Below are positions 33,667-43,442 of a DNA stretch of 64,000 bases, one piece after another. Each line of letters starts with the position of its first letter. Position 1 is the first letter of the stretch. Made by a program: the position numbers and the translations under genes. The DNA is from JAGTVG01 sp964543195 (GTDB lineage Bacteria; Bacteroidota; Bacteroidia; Cytophagales; Cyclobacteriaceae). The DNA lies in the NCBI GenBank assembly GCA_964543195.1, contig CAZIXF010000019.1:1-64000 (forward strand). The letters run 5' to 3'. The notes under the pieces are model-generated. The model saw only the letters and a list, made by a program, of their open reading frames with translations. It ran no database searches and was not told the DNA's origin.

Positions 33667-36382
33667 AACAGGTATATAGTTTATAATTATTATTCACCTC
33701 GGAATAGATCAGGCCGATTTCAAATCCGCTTTCAACAGGTTGCTGATTAATAAGATTCCCGTTACCATCATACAAATAAGTGAATCCCTGTTGTTTATCA
33801 GTAAGCGCAAAAATTTGATTGCCTGCACTGAAATTATAATATTGAACTGAAAGATGGTCCGAAAACAGGAGTTCTTCTTCAAAAATCTCTTTTCCATCCG
33901 GTGTTATTATGCTGAAATTATTAAAATCCTGCCTGGTGATCACATAAGTTTTACCCAATACATCGGGGATTATCTCAAAATAACTCTCCTTTCCCGGCCG
34001 GTAGAGTTGATTCCTGCTTACGATCTCCCCTTTGAGATTGATTTTATTTATTTCACCTGTTTGCAGAATCGTATGGATCATGGATTTTTCAAAACCGTTC
34101 CCTTTTTGAACGAAAACCGGTCCTTTTATCTGAAATTCAAAATTCACAGGAAAACCCTCATATGGATTTCCTCTTCGATGAAACATATTGACCATTCCAT
34201 TTTCTTCAATAGCGACCATGCAATCCCTTCCGTTTATCCGGATATGGAAAGGCACAGTAGAAAGTGAGCCGGAAAGCTCCTTGGGGTCCCACCCTTCCAG
34301 CAACACACCATATTTATCGAAGAGATATAATCGACCATCGGTATCTGCAATCAGATAACGGTATCGTTTACTGTTATCATAATCGATCACGTTGACCCAC
34401 TCCACTTCGATTGGCTCTTCAAAATAAACAGGAAAATCGGTAATATACTCACCATTCCGGTCGATAATATACAGACCCTGGCGCGTAGCGAAAAAATACT
34501 GCAACTTTTTATTATTATAAAAATCAACCTGATACAGTTCTCCCCTGATGCGTTCACCAACAGAATCCTGCCATAAAATATTACCCTCCGACCCTATCAG
34601 GTAAAGATAATCTGCAGAATCCTGCACCACCGTTTCCAATGACCGGTCAAGATGACTTCTTACCACAAAAGGCCTGGTAACAACAGGATGATCAGTAACA
34701 GCCATCTGTTCGATGAGAAAGGACGCTGGAGTTTGAATAGTTGAAGTCCGGGGCCTGTGCTGCAGGGCTGCGCTTGTATAAAAATTATCATTGATATTGC
34801 TGAACTGAAATGAAATATAATCGAAATGCTTGAACTGATGATCATACTGGTTGAAAAATTCTTTCCAGGTATCGTTCAGCCGGCTGTAGAATGTATTCCA
34901 GGCGTGATTGAAATTAACAAAATAACTCAGATTTGCTTTCCTCTGAATATTTTCAAAGTACTGGACAAAGTTCAATGATTTACCCCAGGTATTATCATTT
35001 TCTATATCATTTAACAACATTTTAATCACATCAAATGAATTACCGATAACGATCAGGTCTTTAACGGGAGCATAATACGAACTTTCGAAACCGGAAAATT
35101 CTTCACCCATGATGGTGGCCGGAAATTCTTCAATATTCAGTCTTTTAATGGTGATCCCTGAATAATTCTCATAGAGCAAGGTATCGTTGTTTTGATGATT
35201 CACATGGAGCGTAAGCTCATCGAGGACATTCAATCCCTCATTCATCTTGTCAGCTTTTATCAATATCAGCTTATCAGGTTCATCGATGTTGATCGACTGT
35301 AAAGTAGCTACTCCGATTTCGTTTCCAACCCATAGATAGAAATCTTTTTCATATGTGTTATTTTCCTGGAAAAAATTGATCTTGTTCCTCAGGTTTTCCG
35401 GATGATGCACTTCCCAGTATCGGTCAACGGCCTGTCGCCAGCTTATAAAGTCATCAAAAGTAAAATTGAGATACGAGGCGGTCATGGAAGGAAGATATTC
35501 CACCGTTTCTATTGACTGCGGATCCTGATCATAAAAAGTAGACAGATAATACCTGTCCCCACCGGCTGGTTGAAGAACCGAACCATTCAGAAATATCCGG
35601 TTCCCTTCAAAAGACAGGTCGTAGTACATGGCCTTTGCCAGGTGATGGATAATGTTACTGTTTTCATTCATTTCCACCGGCCTGATATAATTACGGATAA
35701 GGTCCGGTATTTTAGTCATATCGATGTATAGATTCCCCTGATCCGTTTCAATAGGTTTGGCCTGGAATATTTCTGCCATTTCCGTCCTGAAATTTTTTTT
35801 AAAATCCCTGCTGATATTCCGGATCACATCATCGACCAGAAAGGGTGTGGAACTACCAATAAAAAACTCCTTGTATTCCAGAAAAGTAAATGCTGTTCCT
35901 TCATGGGAGATCATTTCATGTATATTGAAATCTTCGTAATTCCTGATTTGGTGATCCAGACCGGGTTGGTTATTATAATGATCGGTAATGGTATTTATAA
36001 TACGTTTCTTTTCACCGGTATTTATGGTTACATACAGGATGGCATCCAGGGCTGTATTCGATATTTTATGTATGGAGATCAGAAGGTTTTCATCTCTCAA
36101 TAACCGTTCAATTTCCCCCTTGCCACCGGTAACACTGTCAAGCTCGATAAGTTTTTCATTGACGCTGTTGAATTCGGGTATACTAGACAGGTTCTCCCAG
36201 ACCGGCAGGGTGAGAAATTCATTCCAGACCTTCACCGGGATATCGGTTTCGTAGACAGCCAGGGCATTGCCGGGAACCAGTTCCCACACATCAGTTTCCT
36301 GCTTATCAAAATAATGCTGCAAATAAAAATAACCCGCCGTAACAAGGGCTGCGATAAAAAATATAATAAATGCTTTTTTCAA
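33626..36382 (-). CDS. Large exported protein with N-terminal anchor, unknown function
   Basis: 918 residues with a single N-terminal membrane segment (AFIIFFIAALVTAGYFYL). Residues about 30-590 are an alpha/beta region like DUF3352-type bacterial proteins (VWELVPGNALAVYETD at the start). Residues about 600-918 look like a beta-propeller of PQQ/WD type (YLYLIGSEGNILWQDSV, YLIADTDGRLYLFDKYG, YLYDGNGNLI). No catalytic motif is seen. The 41-base overlap with mscS suggests an envelope-related unit, but function is unknown. Confidence 0.65.
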   Translation of the reverse strand: MKKAFIIFFIAALVTAGYFYLQHYFDKQETDVWELVPGNALAVYETDIPVKVWNEFLTLPVWENLSSIPEFNSVNEKLIELDSVTGGKGEIERLLRDENLLISIHKISNTALDAILYVTINTGEKKRIINTITDHYNNQPGLDHQIRNYEDFNIHEMISHEGTAFTFLEYKEFFIGSSTPFLVDDVIRNISRDFKKNFRTEMAEIFQAKPIETDQGNLYIDMTKIPDLIRNYIRPVEMNENSNIIHHLAKAMYYDLSFEGNRIFLNGSVLQPAGGDRYYLSTFYDQDPQSIETVEYLPSMTASYLNFTFDDFISWRQAVDRYWEVHHPENLRNKINFFQENNTYEKDFYLWVGNEIGVATLQSINIDEPDKLILIKADKMNEGLNVLDELTLHVNHQNNDTLLYENYSGITIKRLNIEEFPATIMGEEFSGFESSYYAPVKDLIVIGNSFDVIKMLLNDIENDNTWGKSLNFVQYFENIQRKANLSYFVNFNHAWNTFYSRLNDTWKEFFNQYDHQFKHFDYISFQFSNINDNFYTSAALQHRPRTSTIQTPASFLIEQMAVTDHPVVTRPFVVRSHLDRSLETVVQDSADYLYLIGSEGNILWQDSVGERIRGELYQVDFYNNKKLQYFFATRQGLYIIDRNGEYITDFPVYFEEPIEVEWVNVIDYDNSKRYRYLIADTDGRLYLFDKYGVLLEGWDPKELSGSLSTVPFHIRINGRDCMVAIEENGMVNMFHRRGNPYEGFPVNFEFQIKGPVFVQKGNGFEKSMIHTILQTGEINKINLKGEIVSRNQLYRPGKESYFEIIPDVLGKTYVITRQDFNNFSIITPDGKEIFEEELLFSDHLSVQYYNFSAGNQIFALTDKQQGFTYLYDGNGNLINQQPVESGFEIGLIYSEVNNNYKLYTCYGNQFTISSFYRR

Positions 36383-36527
36383 TTTAATTTTTTTTCTGAT
36401 TACAGAACTAACGAATTTATGGCTGTAAAATTAAAAAAATGATCAGCCGTTCATTATTCTTTTCCCGGTAAATTTTATAATCCTTTTATAATTGATAAAT
36501 TTCATGATTATTCCTTTAACGTAGCCA

Positions 36528-37361
36528 ATGATCGAAAAAGAATTTTATATCGAAAGTGGGGATGGTACCAATCTGTATGGTAAGGCCTGGCAGCCTAAAA
36601 AAGATATCAGGGCCGTGCTCGCCATTCTTCACGGGTTGAGTGATCATATACACCGATACGAAAACCTGGCTTCATTTTTTGTTGATCAAAGCATGGCAGT
36701 TATAGGAATTGACCAGCACGGTCATGGCAAATCCCCCGGAAGAAGAGGACATATCAACGGGATTGAACTGGCGAGGCAAAACGTACATGCCCTTCTTATT
36801 GAAGCCAGAAAGAGATATACAGACCACCCCCTGTTTCTCTTCGGTCACAGCATGGGAGGAACCCTGGGCTTTAGTTATGCCCTCACGCATCGGTCCAGGG
36901 AAATCAGGGGACTTGTTATTTCATCTCCATGGCTTAAACTGGCCTTCGAACCCCCAAAATGGAAGACCCTGCTTGCTGCTGTTTTGGGACGGATCCTTCC
37001 GTTCGTCACACTGCCCATCGACATCGATCCCATGGAATTGACCCATGACCCACATAAAGGCAGAGAATACCTGGACGATCCCTTAAATCATGGTAAAATT
37101 TCAGCCAGGCTCTTTAACAGCATTAGAAAAGATAGCGCCTTTGCCATGGAAAATGCGTATCGTATCACCTATCCTGTTTTATTGATGCATGGAAAGGAAG
37201 ACCGGATCACTTCATGGGAAGCTACCGCCCGGATGGCAGCAAGTTCCGGTAATATGATAACCCTTAAACTATGGAATGATTTGAGGCACGAACTGCACAA
37301 CGAAAAAGACAGATTAGACGTATGTACATACATGTTGGACTGGATGATTAAAAGGTTATAG
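36528..37361 (+). CDS. Alpha/beta hydrolase, monoacylglycerol-lipase-like
   Basis: 277 residues, no signal peptide. The serine hydrolase triad is visible: nucleophile Ser108 in FLFGHSMGGTLG, Asp in HGKEDRITSW near 223 and His in DLRHELHNE near 250. The oxyanion block ILHGLSDHIHRY and QHGHGKSPGRRGHI match the hydrolase_4/monoacylglycerol lipase group, which releases glycerol and fatty acid from monoglycerides or lysophospholipids. It lies four bases before sdaA and is probably co-transcribed with it, though no metabolic link is evident. Confidence 0.87.
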   Translation: MIEKEFYIESGDGTNLYGKAWQPKKDIRAVLAILHGLSDHIHRYENLASFFVDQSMAVIGIDQHGHGKSPGRRGHINGIELARQNVHALLIEARKRYTDHPLFLFGHSMGGTLGFSYALTHRSREIRGLVISSPWLKLAFEPPKWKTLLAAVLGRILPFVTLPIDIDPMELTHDPHKGREYLDDPLNHGKISARLFNSIRKDSAFAMENAYRITYPVLLMHGKEDRITSWEATARMAASSGNMITLKLWNDLRHELHNEKDRLDVCTYMLDWMIKRL

Positions 37362-37365
37362 ATCA

Positions 37366-38799
37366 ATGATCAATACGGGTGAGCGAATCAGTGTTTTTGA
37401 CATGTTCAAAACAGGCATAGGCCCATCAAGTTCTCATACGATGGGTCCCTGGAAGGCTGCCCTCAGTTTCCTGAAAAAAATCGATTCCCGTAATCTTCTT
37501 CACGATATAACCGGATTAAATGTCGTTTTATTTGGTTCGCTCGCCAAAACCGGCAAAGGTCATGGTACAGACAGAGCCATTATTTTAGGGCTGCTTGGAG
37601 AAAAGCCGGACAAGATCGATCCGGAATCGATCCAGCCTATAATCAATGAGGTAAGGGAAAATAAAAAACTTAAACTAAAGGGAAGATCTCCGATTGACTT
37701 CGATCCTGCTTCCAATATATTGTTCAACAAAGATGTTTTTCTGACCTTTCATCCAAACGGCATAACCTTTGAAGCGGTTTTGGCCGGGGATAACCGGATC
37801 TCGGAGACCTATTATTCAGTAGGGGGCGGATTTGTTGTCAAAGATGTGTATCCCCACAAACGTAAGAAAGAATATCAATTTCCCTATCCTGTTGACAATT
37901 CATCCGATTTGCTGAGATGGACAAAAGAAACCGGTCTTTCCATATCCGAAGTGGTCTATTTGAATGAACTGTCAATTACCCAGGCTGCTAAAGTTCAAAA
38001 GAACCTGGATAATATATGGAAGGTAATGGTCGAAGGAGTGTACCGCGGATGTCATAACAGGGGAATGTTGCCGGGAGGCCTTCAGGTAAAACGACGGGCC
38101 CCGGAGTTAAATATGAAATTATTGCCCGGGGATAATTCAACCACACCGGACCAATGGATCGAGCTTATCCGGTCAAAAGAGTGGGGATTCAGGGAGATAC
38201 TCAAATGGGTCAGTTGTTTTGCACTTGCCGTGAATGAAGAGAATGCGGCTTTTGGGAGGATCGTCACGGCACCCACCAATGGAGCTGCGGGAGTAATTCC
38301 TGCGGTTATTATGTATATGATCTGTTTTACAGACAAAAGGAATGAGCATGAGATCCGTAAATTTTTACTTACCGCCAGTGAGATCGGTTCCATTTTTAAA
38401 AAGGGAAGTACCATATCAGCGGCTATGGGAGGATGTCAGGCTGAGATCGGTGTATCTTCCGCCATGGCCGCGGCGGCATTGGCTGAATGTCTGGGTGAGG
38501 AACCTTCCAGGGCTATTATGGCTGCTGAAATTGCCATGGAACACCATCTTGGACTTACCTGTGACCCGGTGGGAGGTCTTGTTCAGATACCTTGTATCGA
38601 AAGGAACTCCATGGGCGCCGTTAAAGCCATTACGGCCAGTCAGCTGGCCAGTGAAACCGACCCCAAATCGGCAAAAGTCACCCTCGATAATGTGATCAAA
38701 ACCATGTGGGACACAGCCCAGGACATGAATTCAAAATACAAGGAGACTTCAGACGGTGGCCTGGCCATCAATATTCCGGTTAACATTACTGAATGTTAA
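37366..38799 (+). CDS. sdaA: L-serine ammonia-lyase (iron-sulfur, single chain)
   Basis: 477 residues. It deaminates L-serine to pyruvate using a [4Fe-4S] cluster. The start SVFDMFKTGIGPSSSHTMGP is the family signature of the beta domain. The cluster cysteines appear in GGCQAEIG and in LTCDPVGGLVQIPCIERN in the alpha domain. Alpha and beta parts are fused, as in the Gram-negative type. The last codons form one arm of a terminator hairpin (38779-38805), so the gene ends the transcript. Confidence 0.95.
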   Translation: MINTGERISVFDMFKTGIGPSSSHTMGPWKAALSFLKKIDSRNLLHDITGLNVVLFGSLAKTGKGHGTDRAIILGLLGEKPDKIDPESIQPIINEVRENKKLKLKGRSPIDFDPASNILFNKDVFLTFHPNGITFEAVLAGDNRISETYYSVGGGFVVKDVYPHKRKKEYQFPYPVDNSSDLLRWTKETGLSISEVVYLNELSITQAAKVQKNLDNIWKVMVEGVYRGCHNRGMLPGGLQVKRRAPELNMKLLPGDNSTTPDQWIELIRSKEWGFREILKWVSCFALAVNEENAAFGRIVTAPTNGAAGVIPAVIMYMICFTDKRNEHEIRKFLLTASEIGSIFKKGSTISAAMGGCQAEIGVSSAMAAAALAECLGEEPSRAIMAAEIAMEHHLGLTCDPVGGLVQIPCIERNSMGAVKAITASQLASETDPKSAKVTLDNVIKTMWDTAQDMNSKYKETSDGGLAINIPVNITEC

Positions 38800-38805
38800 C
38801 TTTTT
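38779..38805 (+). terminator. Intrinsic terminator overlapping the sdaA stop codon
   Basis: GTTAACATT and AATGTTAAC form a perfect 9-bp stem with an ACTG loop, followed directly by TTTTT. The TAA stop of sdaA (38797-38799) lies inside the second arm. The stem is AT-rich. Confidence 0.6.
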
Positions 38806-38840
38806 AAACGGGATAATCACCATGAAACGGGATAATTACC
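38806..38840 (+). repeat. Short tandem direct repeat between sdaA and the TonB receptor gene
   Basis: AAACGGGATAATCACC (38806-38821) is repeated as AAACGGGATAATTACC (38825-38840) after three bases. One mismatch. It could be a duplicated operator upstream of the receptor gene, or chance. Confidence 0.45.
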
Positions 38841-38939
38841 CGCAAAAGGCGCTCACCGCATGAGGGTTAGGTTATTTTTAAATATATTCGCATCTTACAA
38901 TACCAGATCTGACAATTTTAAACCACCATACAGTATCAA

Positions 38940-40835
38940 ATGCTTTTTGTATATAATCGTGTTTTACCGGCAATAAGCAAATTTCCGTTTTACCTGATCC
39001 TGTTCCTGATCGCTGGCAATGTAAAGGGTCAGGAAGATACTACAACCACAATCAGTCTGGAGGAATTAACCATACATGGATACCGGATCAATACGTTATT
39101 CAGGGAATCATCAAGAAATATATCCGTCATTACGAAAAAAGAAATCCAACATCTGCCGGCTCAAAGTCTTCCGGAATTGCTGTTGTATGTTCCCGGGATT
39201 GATATCCGGCAACGGGGGCCTGTGGGAGTACAGGCGGATATCGGTATACGGGGCGGCACATTCGAGCAGTCTCTCGTGCTTATCAATGGTATCAAACTTT
39301 CCGATCCACAGACAGGGCACCATTCGCTTAACGTTCCTGTAAATTTAAAAAATGTACATCAGGTTGAAATATTAAAAGGACCTGGAGCGCGGATCTATGG
39401 TCAGAACGCCTTCTCCGGGGCGGTAAATTTCATAACCCGGGTGCCCGACAGGCGATATGCCGGGTTGCGCATATTTGGCGGTGAGCATGGTTTGTTCGGG
39501 GGACTTGCAGAAGTATCTCTGCCGGGAGCGTACGGACAGTATATCAGTATTTCAAGAGATGTATCCGATGGATACAGGCATAATACCGATTTTACCATTG
39601 ACAACCTGTTTTATCAATCAGAATGGGACATAATGGGCGGTAAAATGGAATTTATAGGAGGGCTTACCAACAGGCAATTCGGGGCCAACGGATTTTACGC
39701 CAGCCCCGATTATACCGAACAATATGAAGAGGTACGCACTTCGCTGATGAGCCTTGGATTTAAAAAAAAGGTGGGCACTTTGACCATACATCCCAGGATA
39801 TACTGGCGCAGGAACCGGGACAACTATTTTTTCGTCAGAAACCAGCCTGAAATTTACCGGAACCTTCATTACACTAACGTAGGAGCCCTGGAAACCAATA
39901 TTGCATGGGAGAATCCCGTTGGAAAAACAGGCATCGGTCTTGAATTCAGAAACGAGTCGATCAATGGGGAGTGGGTCAGAAATGGAGAACAATCAAGAAG
40001 CAATCTCGATGGGTATTCCCGCAAAAATTTCGGGATGTTCATGGAACACCGGTTAACCGTGGGAAAGTTTGACCTCACACCTGGCCTATATATAAATTAT
40101 TATTCCGATTTTGACTGGAATGCTTTTCCCGGCATAGATATCGGGTATTCCTTATCCGATGAAATAAGGATATACGGTAATGCAGGCATTTCATACAGGA
40201 TCCCCACTTTTTACGACCAATATTATCAAAGTCCGGTTGAAAGGGGTAACCCGGATCTCGATCCGGAAAAATCTGCTTTTTATGAAGTGGGAAGCCGGTA
40301 TCTGAACGGTTTTATGAATGTGGAAATGAACCTCTTTCATCAGGATGCCCGCAAACTCATAGACTGGGTAGAAACACCGGTAAATGACAGCACAACCATC
40401 TGGCAAGCTTCCAATTTTTCCAATATCGACAGAAATGGCATTGAAATTGCATCGAAATTTTACATGGATAAGATATTTTATGATTCTCCATGGATAAAAA
40501 ACCTTTTTTTAAGTTATAATTTCATAAATTCTGATCTTCAAAATGAGGATCGTGTATCGAGATACGTACTTGAAAATCTCAGGCATCAGATCATATCCGG
40601 ACTGGACCACCGGGTTGTCTGGGATATCTATCATAATTTCAGAATACGATATAACGAAAGAGAACAAGAAAATGAATACTGGTTGTTCGATTCAAAAATA
40701 TACTGGAACAGTCAACAGGGACATATCGTTTTTGTCGAGGTTACTAATCTGTTCGATACACAATATACGGAGGTATTAACGCCCATGCCTGGAAGATGGT
40801 TCCGGGCGGGTCTGGAATATAATTTTGAATTTTAA
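38940..40835 (+). CDS. TonB-dependent outer-membrane receptor
   Basis: 631 residues with a signal peptide ending near VKGQED. The plug domain spans about 50-165 (SVITKKEIQHLPAQSLPELL, then DIGIRGGTFEQSLVLING and VEILKGPGARIYGQNAFSGA). A 22-strand-type barrel follows and ends in aromatic FEF, as required for outer-membrane insertion. Its size and plug resemble small BtuB/siderophore-type receptors rather than the large SusC group, and no SusD gene is adjacent. I found no cobalamin riboswitch upstream, so the ligand is unknown. Confidence 0.9.
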   Translation: MLFVYNRVLPAISKFPFYLILFLIAGNVKGQEDTTTTISLEELTIHGYRINTLFRESSRNISVITKKEIQHLPAQSLPELLLYVPGIDIRQRGPVGVQADIGIRGGTFEQSLVLINGIKLSDPQTGHHSLNVPVNLKNVHQVEILKGPGARIYGQNAFSGAVNFITRVPDRRYAGLRIFGGEHGLFGGLAEVSLPGAYGQYISISRDVSDGYRHNTDFTIDNLFYQSEWDIMGGKMEFIGGLTNRQFGANGFYASPDYTEQYEEVRTSLMSLGFKKKVGTLTIHPRIYWRRNRDNYFFVRNQPEIYRNLHYTNVGALETNIAWENPVGKTGIGLEFRNESINGEWVRNGEQSRSNLDGYSRKNFGMFMEHRLTVGKFDLTPGLYINYYSDFDWNAFPGIDIGYSLSDEIRIYGNAGISYRIPTFYDQYYQSPVERGNPDLDPEKSAFYEVGSRYLNGFMNVEMNLFHQDARKLIDWVETPVNDSTTIWQASNFSNIDRNGIEIASKFYMDKIFYDSPWIKNLFLSYNFINSDLQNEDRVSRYVLENLRHQIISGLDHRVVWDIYHNFRIRYNEREQENEYWLFDSKIYWNSQQGHIVFVEVTNLFDTQYTEVLTPMPGRWFRAGLEYNFEF

Positions 40836-40877
40836 ATACTGGTAACTGTAAACATTGATCATTAAACAATTTTAGTC

Positions 40878-41516
40878 ATGAAAAAATTATTATTAGGATT
40901 AACTGCACTTTTAATGGTACATATGGCCGAGGCGCAGCTGTTTACGCTCGGCCTGAAAGCCGGAGTAAGTTCTTCCCGGACCCAGGTGGAGGAATCGTTT
41001 ACCGTGGAGGGAACCCAGGTGACATATAATACCGGTGACGCCACCCTTGGATGGCATATTGGCCTTTTTGGCAGGATCAAGATCACCAAATTATACGTAC
41101 AACCGGAGGTGCTGTTTTCTTCAACGGGAGGTGAAATTGAAGTTACCCAAGGTAATGTAACTACTCCTGAAATAATGGACGTGGATTATAATAAGCTTGA
41201 TGTCCCTGTAATGGTAGGCTTTTTTGTTATCAAGCCTCTCAGGATATTCGTTGGTCCTACTTTCTCCTACCTGATATCCGAAGACGTGGAGGGACCTGCA
41301 TCCCTTGTATCCAATGTGGAACAGAATTATAATTCGGCTACCGTAGGATACCAGGCCGGAATCGGGCTGGACATCTCCAATCTGACTGTTGACCTCAAAT
41401 ATGAAGGGAACCTGAGCAAACTGGGTAATTCGGTTACCTTACCCGGCACAGACGAAGAATTCAGTACTGATCTCAGAAATCCACAGTTTATCCTGAGTGT
41501 CGGATATGCCTTTTGA
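40878..41516 (+). CDS. Outer-membrane beta-barrel protein
   Basis: 212 residues. Signal peptide LLLGLTALLMVHMAEAQ, then alternating strands typical of the OMP_b-brl family (FTLGLKAGVSSSRT, LYVQPEVLFSSTGG, LRIFVGPTFSYLIS, FILSVGYAF) ending in a C-terminal Phe. Small eight-stranded barrels like this are widespread in Bacteroidota; the role is usually unknown (PorT-like or structural). It is 42 bases after the TonB receptor gene, likely in one transcript, and a strong terminator follows. Confidence 0.85.
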   Translation: MKKLLLGLTALLMVHMAEAQLFTLGLKAGVSSSRTQVEESFTVEGTQVTYNTGDATLGWHIGLFGRIKITKLYVQPEVLFSSTGGEIEVTQGNVTTPEIMDVDYNKLDVPVMVGFFVIKPLRIFVGPTFSYLISEDVEGPASLVSNVEQNYNSATVGYQAGIGLDISNLTVDLKYEGNLSKLGNSVTLPGTDEEFSTDLRNPQFILSVGYAF

Positions 41517-41544
41517 GCAAAAAATGATAAGTGTACTTTCTTTA

Positions 41545-41574
41545 AAAATGAGGCTGGATGACGGCCTCATTTTT
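41545..41574 (+). terminator. Strong bidirectional intrinsic terminator
   Basis: AAAATGAGGC pairs perfectly with GCCTCATTTT across a 9-base loop, with a T-run after it and an A-run before it. It lies between the converging barrel gene (stop at 41516) and sppA (stop at 41601), so it can serve both strands. Confidence 0.85.
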
Positions 41575-41600
41575 ATTCATTTTGATGACCTCTATCAAAC

Positions 41601-43352
41601 CTAATTCATTTCCAGGCGATAGGGCATTCTTGCCTGGATTCCCTGAAGCTGTTCAATTCGCTTTATATCCTCAAGGTAAGGATAAAGTTCCCCCATTTTA
41701 ATTTTCATTATCCTTGCCTGCATCCCTTCACTCAGATCGGTCATCAATTGTTCGAAAAAGGTTTTCTGTTCGGGATAATACAGGGTACGGTATTCTTCGA
41801 TGCCGGCAGCCTCAGCCGCAATAGTTATTGCATCCTCCAGGGAGCCAAAAACATCGATGAGCCCGTTTTCCTTAGCCTGTGAACCAGACCATATCCGTCC
41901 GGAAGCCAATTCCAGCAGTTGATCCAGTGGCATTCCTCTGCTATCCGCTGCTTTTGAGGTAAAGGTGTCGTAACCTTCTTCCACGCTATTCTGGATGATC
42001 TGTTTTTCATAAGGGGTAAGAGGCCGTGTAATGGTATATATATCGGAAAACCGGCCTGTTTTTACGTTATCAAATGTAATACCCAGTTTGTCATTCATGA
42101 ATTCTTTCATATTGATCAGCATCCCGAAAATTCCTATTGAACCTGTAATGGTAGTAGGTGAAGCTACGATCGTATCACATCCCATGGCCATGTAATATCC
42201 CCCGGATGCAGCCACATCCGAAAGAGAAGCAATTACGGGTTTTTCCTTTGTTGCCAGCCGGACCTCATTCCACATCACATCGGAAGCCAATGCACTGCCC
42301 CCTCCGGAATTGATGCGCATGACGATCGCTTTCACCCGGTCGCTCGTCCTTGCATCGCGGATAAGTTCCACATATTTTTCGGAACCAATGTTGCGGTCAT
42401 CCCCTTCACCCGTGGTTATACCACCCGTTCCTATAATCACGGCAATACGGTCTTTGGCATATTTGGAACTGGTGTAGGACTTATTATATTTCCGGTAAGT
42501 GACCAGGTTAATATCCTCCTCTTCGTCAAGGGCCAGTTTTTCTCTCAGAAGATCATTTATCTCATCACCATAGGCCAGGTCGTTAACCAGCTGTAGTTCA
42601 ACTGCATCTTCTGGGCTTCTCACCAGCATGGAGTCAGAGATCAGCTTTATCCGGTCAAAATCGAGGCCCCTGGATTCCGCGATCCGCGTCAATTGATGAT
42701 CATAAATCGAATTCATAAAGGAGGCAAGTTGTTCCTCATTGGCTTCGCTCAGATCTTCCCGGATAAAGGGTTCAACTGCACTTTTATATTCTCCTACTCT
42801 GAATATCTGGGGTTCGATCTTAAGTTTTTCAAGTGTTCCTTTAAAAAAAGTGACTTCCATATTCAGGCCATTGAACTCAAGGTTGCCATAATCCGGGGTC
42901 AGGAAAACCTCATCGGCCACGGAAGCCAGATAGTATCCTTTTTCCGTATAAAATTCACTGTATGCCATCACAAATTTTCCTGAATCTTTAAAAGATATCA
43001 ATTCATTGCGGATCTCATCGAGGGAGGCAAAACCCGCGTTAAAATAACGGGGTTCCAGGTAAATGCCTTTTATCTTCTCATCACTGCTCGCATGCCGTAT
43101 GGCCTCTTTTACTTCTTTAATACCCATTTCCATCATTCCGGACCCGGGGATGGTCAGTTTGGAAAGCGGATCCTCCATTTCGCGTTCCACCAGGTTACCC
43201 CTGATGATAAGATGAAGCACTGAATTATCCTTTATTTCAACCATCCTTTCAGTTGAGGCAGCCGAAATAATGCCCAGAAAAATAAAAAATATCAAAGCCG
43301 AAAAAACAAACAAACCAACGATCACGGCCAATAGTGTTCTTAGAAATTTCAT
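41601..43352 (-). CDS. sppA: Signal peptide peptidase SppA, 67K type
   Basis: 583 residues: one N-terminal membrane helix (about 8-32) and two S49 peptidase domains. The general-base lysine lies in YTEKGYYLASVADEVFL in the first domain. The nucleophile serine lies in the second domain at RINSGGGSALASDV, followed by PVIASLSDVAASGGYYMAMG. The enzyme degrades cleaved signal peptides and membrane fragments at the periplasmic side of the inner membrane. It is transcribed alone and diverges from folK. Confidence 0.93.
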   Translation of the reverse strand: MKFLRTLLAVIVGLFVFSALIFFIFLGIISAASTERMVEIKDNSVLHLIIRGNLVEREMEDPLSKLTIPGSGMMEMGIKEVKEAIRHASSDEKIKGIYLEPRYFNAGFASLDEIRNELISFKDSGKFVMAYSEFYTEKGYYLASVADEVFLTPDYGNLEFNGLNMEVTFFKGTLEKLKIEPQIFRVGEYKSAVEPFIREDLSEANEEQLASFMNSIYDHQLTRIAESRGLDFDRIKLISDSMLVRSPEDAVELQLVNDLAYGDEINDLLREKLALDEEEDINLVTYRKYNKSYTSSKYAKDRIAVIIGTGGITTGEGDDRNIGSEKYVELIRDARTSDRVKAIVMRINSGGGSALASDVMWNEVRLATKEKPVIASLSDVAASGGYYMAMGCDTIVASPTTITGSIGIFGMLINMKEFMNDKLGITFDNVKTGRFSDIYTITRPLTPYEKQIIQNSVEEGYDTFTSKAADSRGMPLDQLLELASGRIWSGSQAKENGLIDVFGSLEDAITIAAEAAGIEEYRTLYYPEQKTFFEQLMTDLSEGMQARIMKIKMGELYPYLEDIKRIEQLQGIQARMPYRLEMN

Positions 43353-43424
43353 ATTGTGTATCAGGTTTAGTACATATCAATGAACAATATTAAAATATTA
43401 TCTGTTTAAACATAATATAAATTA

Positions 43425-43432
43425 TACATTTG
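43425..43432 (+). promoter_or_regulatory. Possible -7 promoter box for folK
   Basis: TACATTTG matches TAnnTTTG but ends only 10 bases before the folK start codon, which would give an almost leaderless transcript. No TTTG is seen at -33. Confidence 0.35.
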
Positions 43433-43442
43433 ATATTAATAA

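Noticed and set aside
38800..38939. Cobalamin riboswitch upstream of the TonB receptor
   Set aside because: The gap is only 140 bases and lacks the conserved B12-box sequence; only a short direct repeat is seen.
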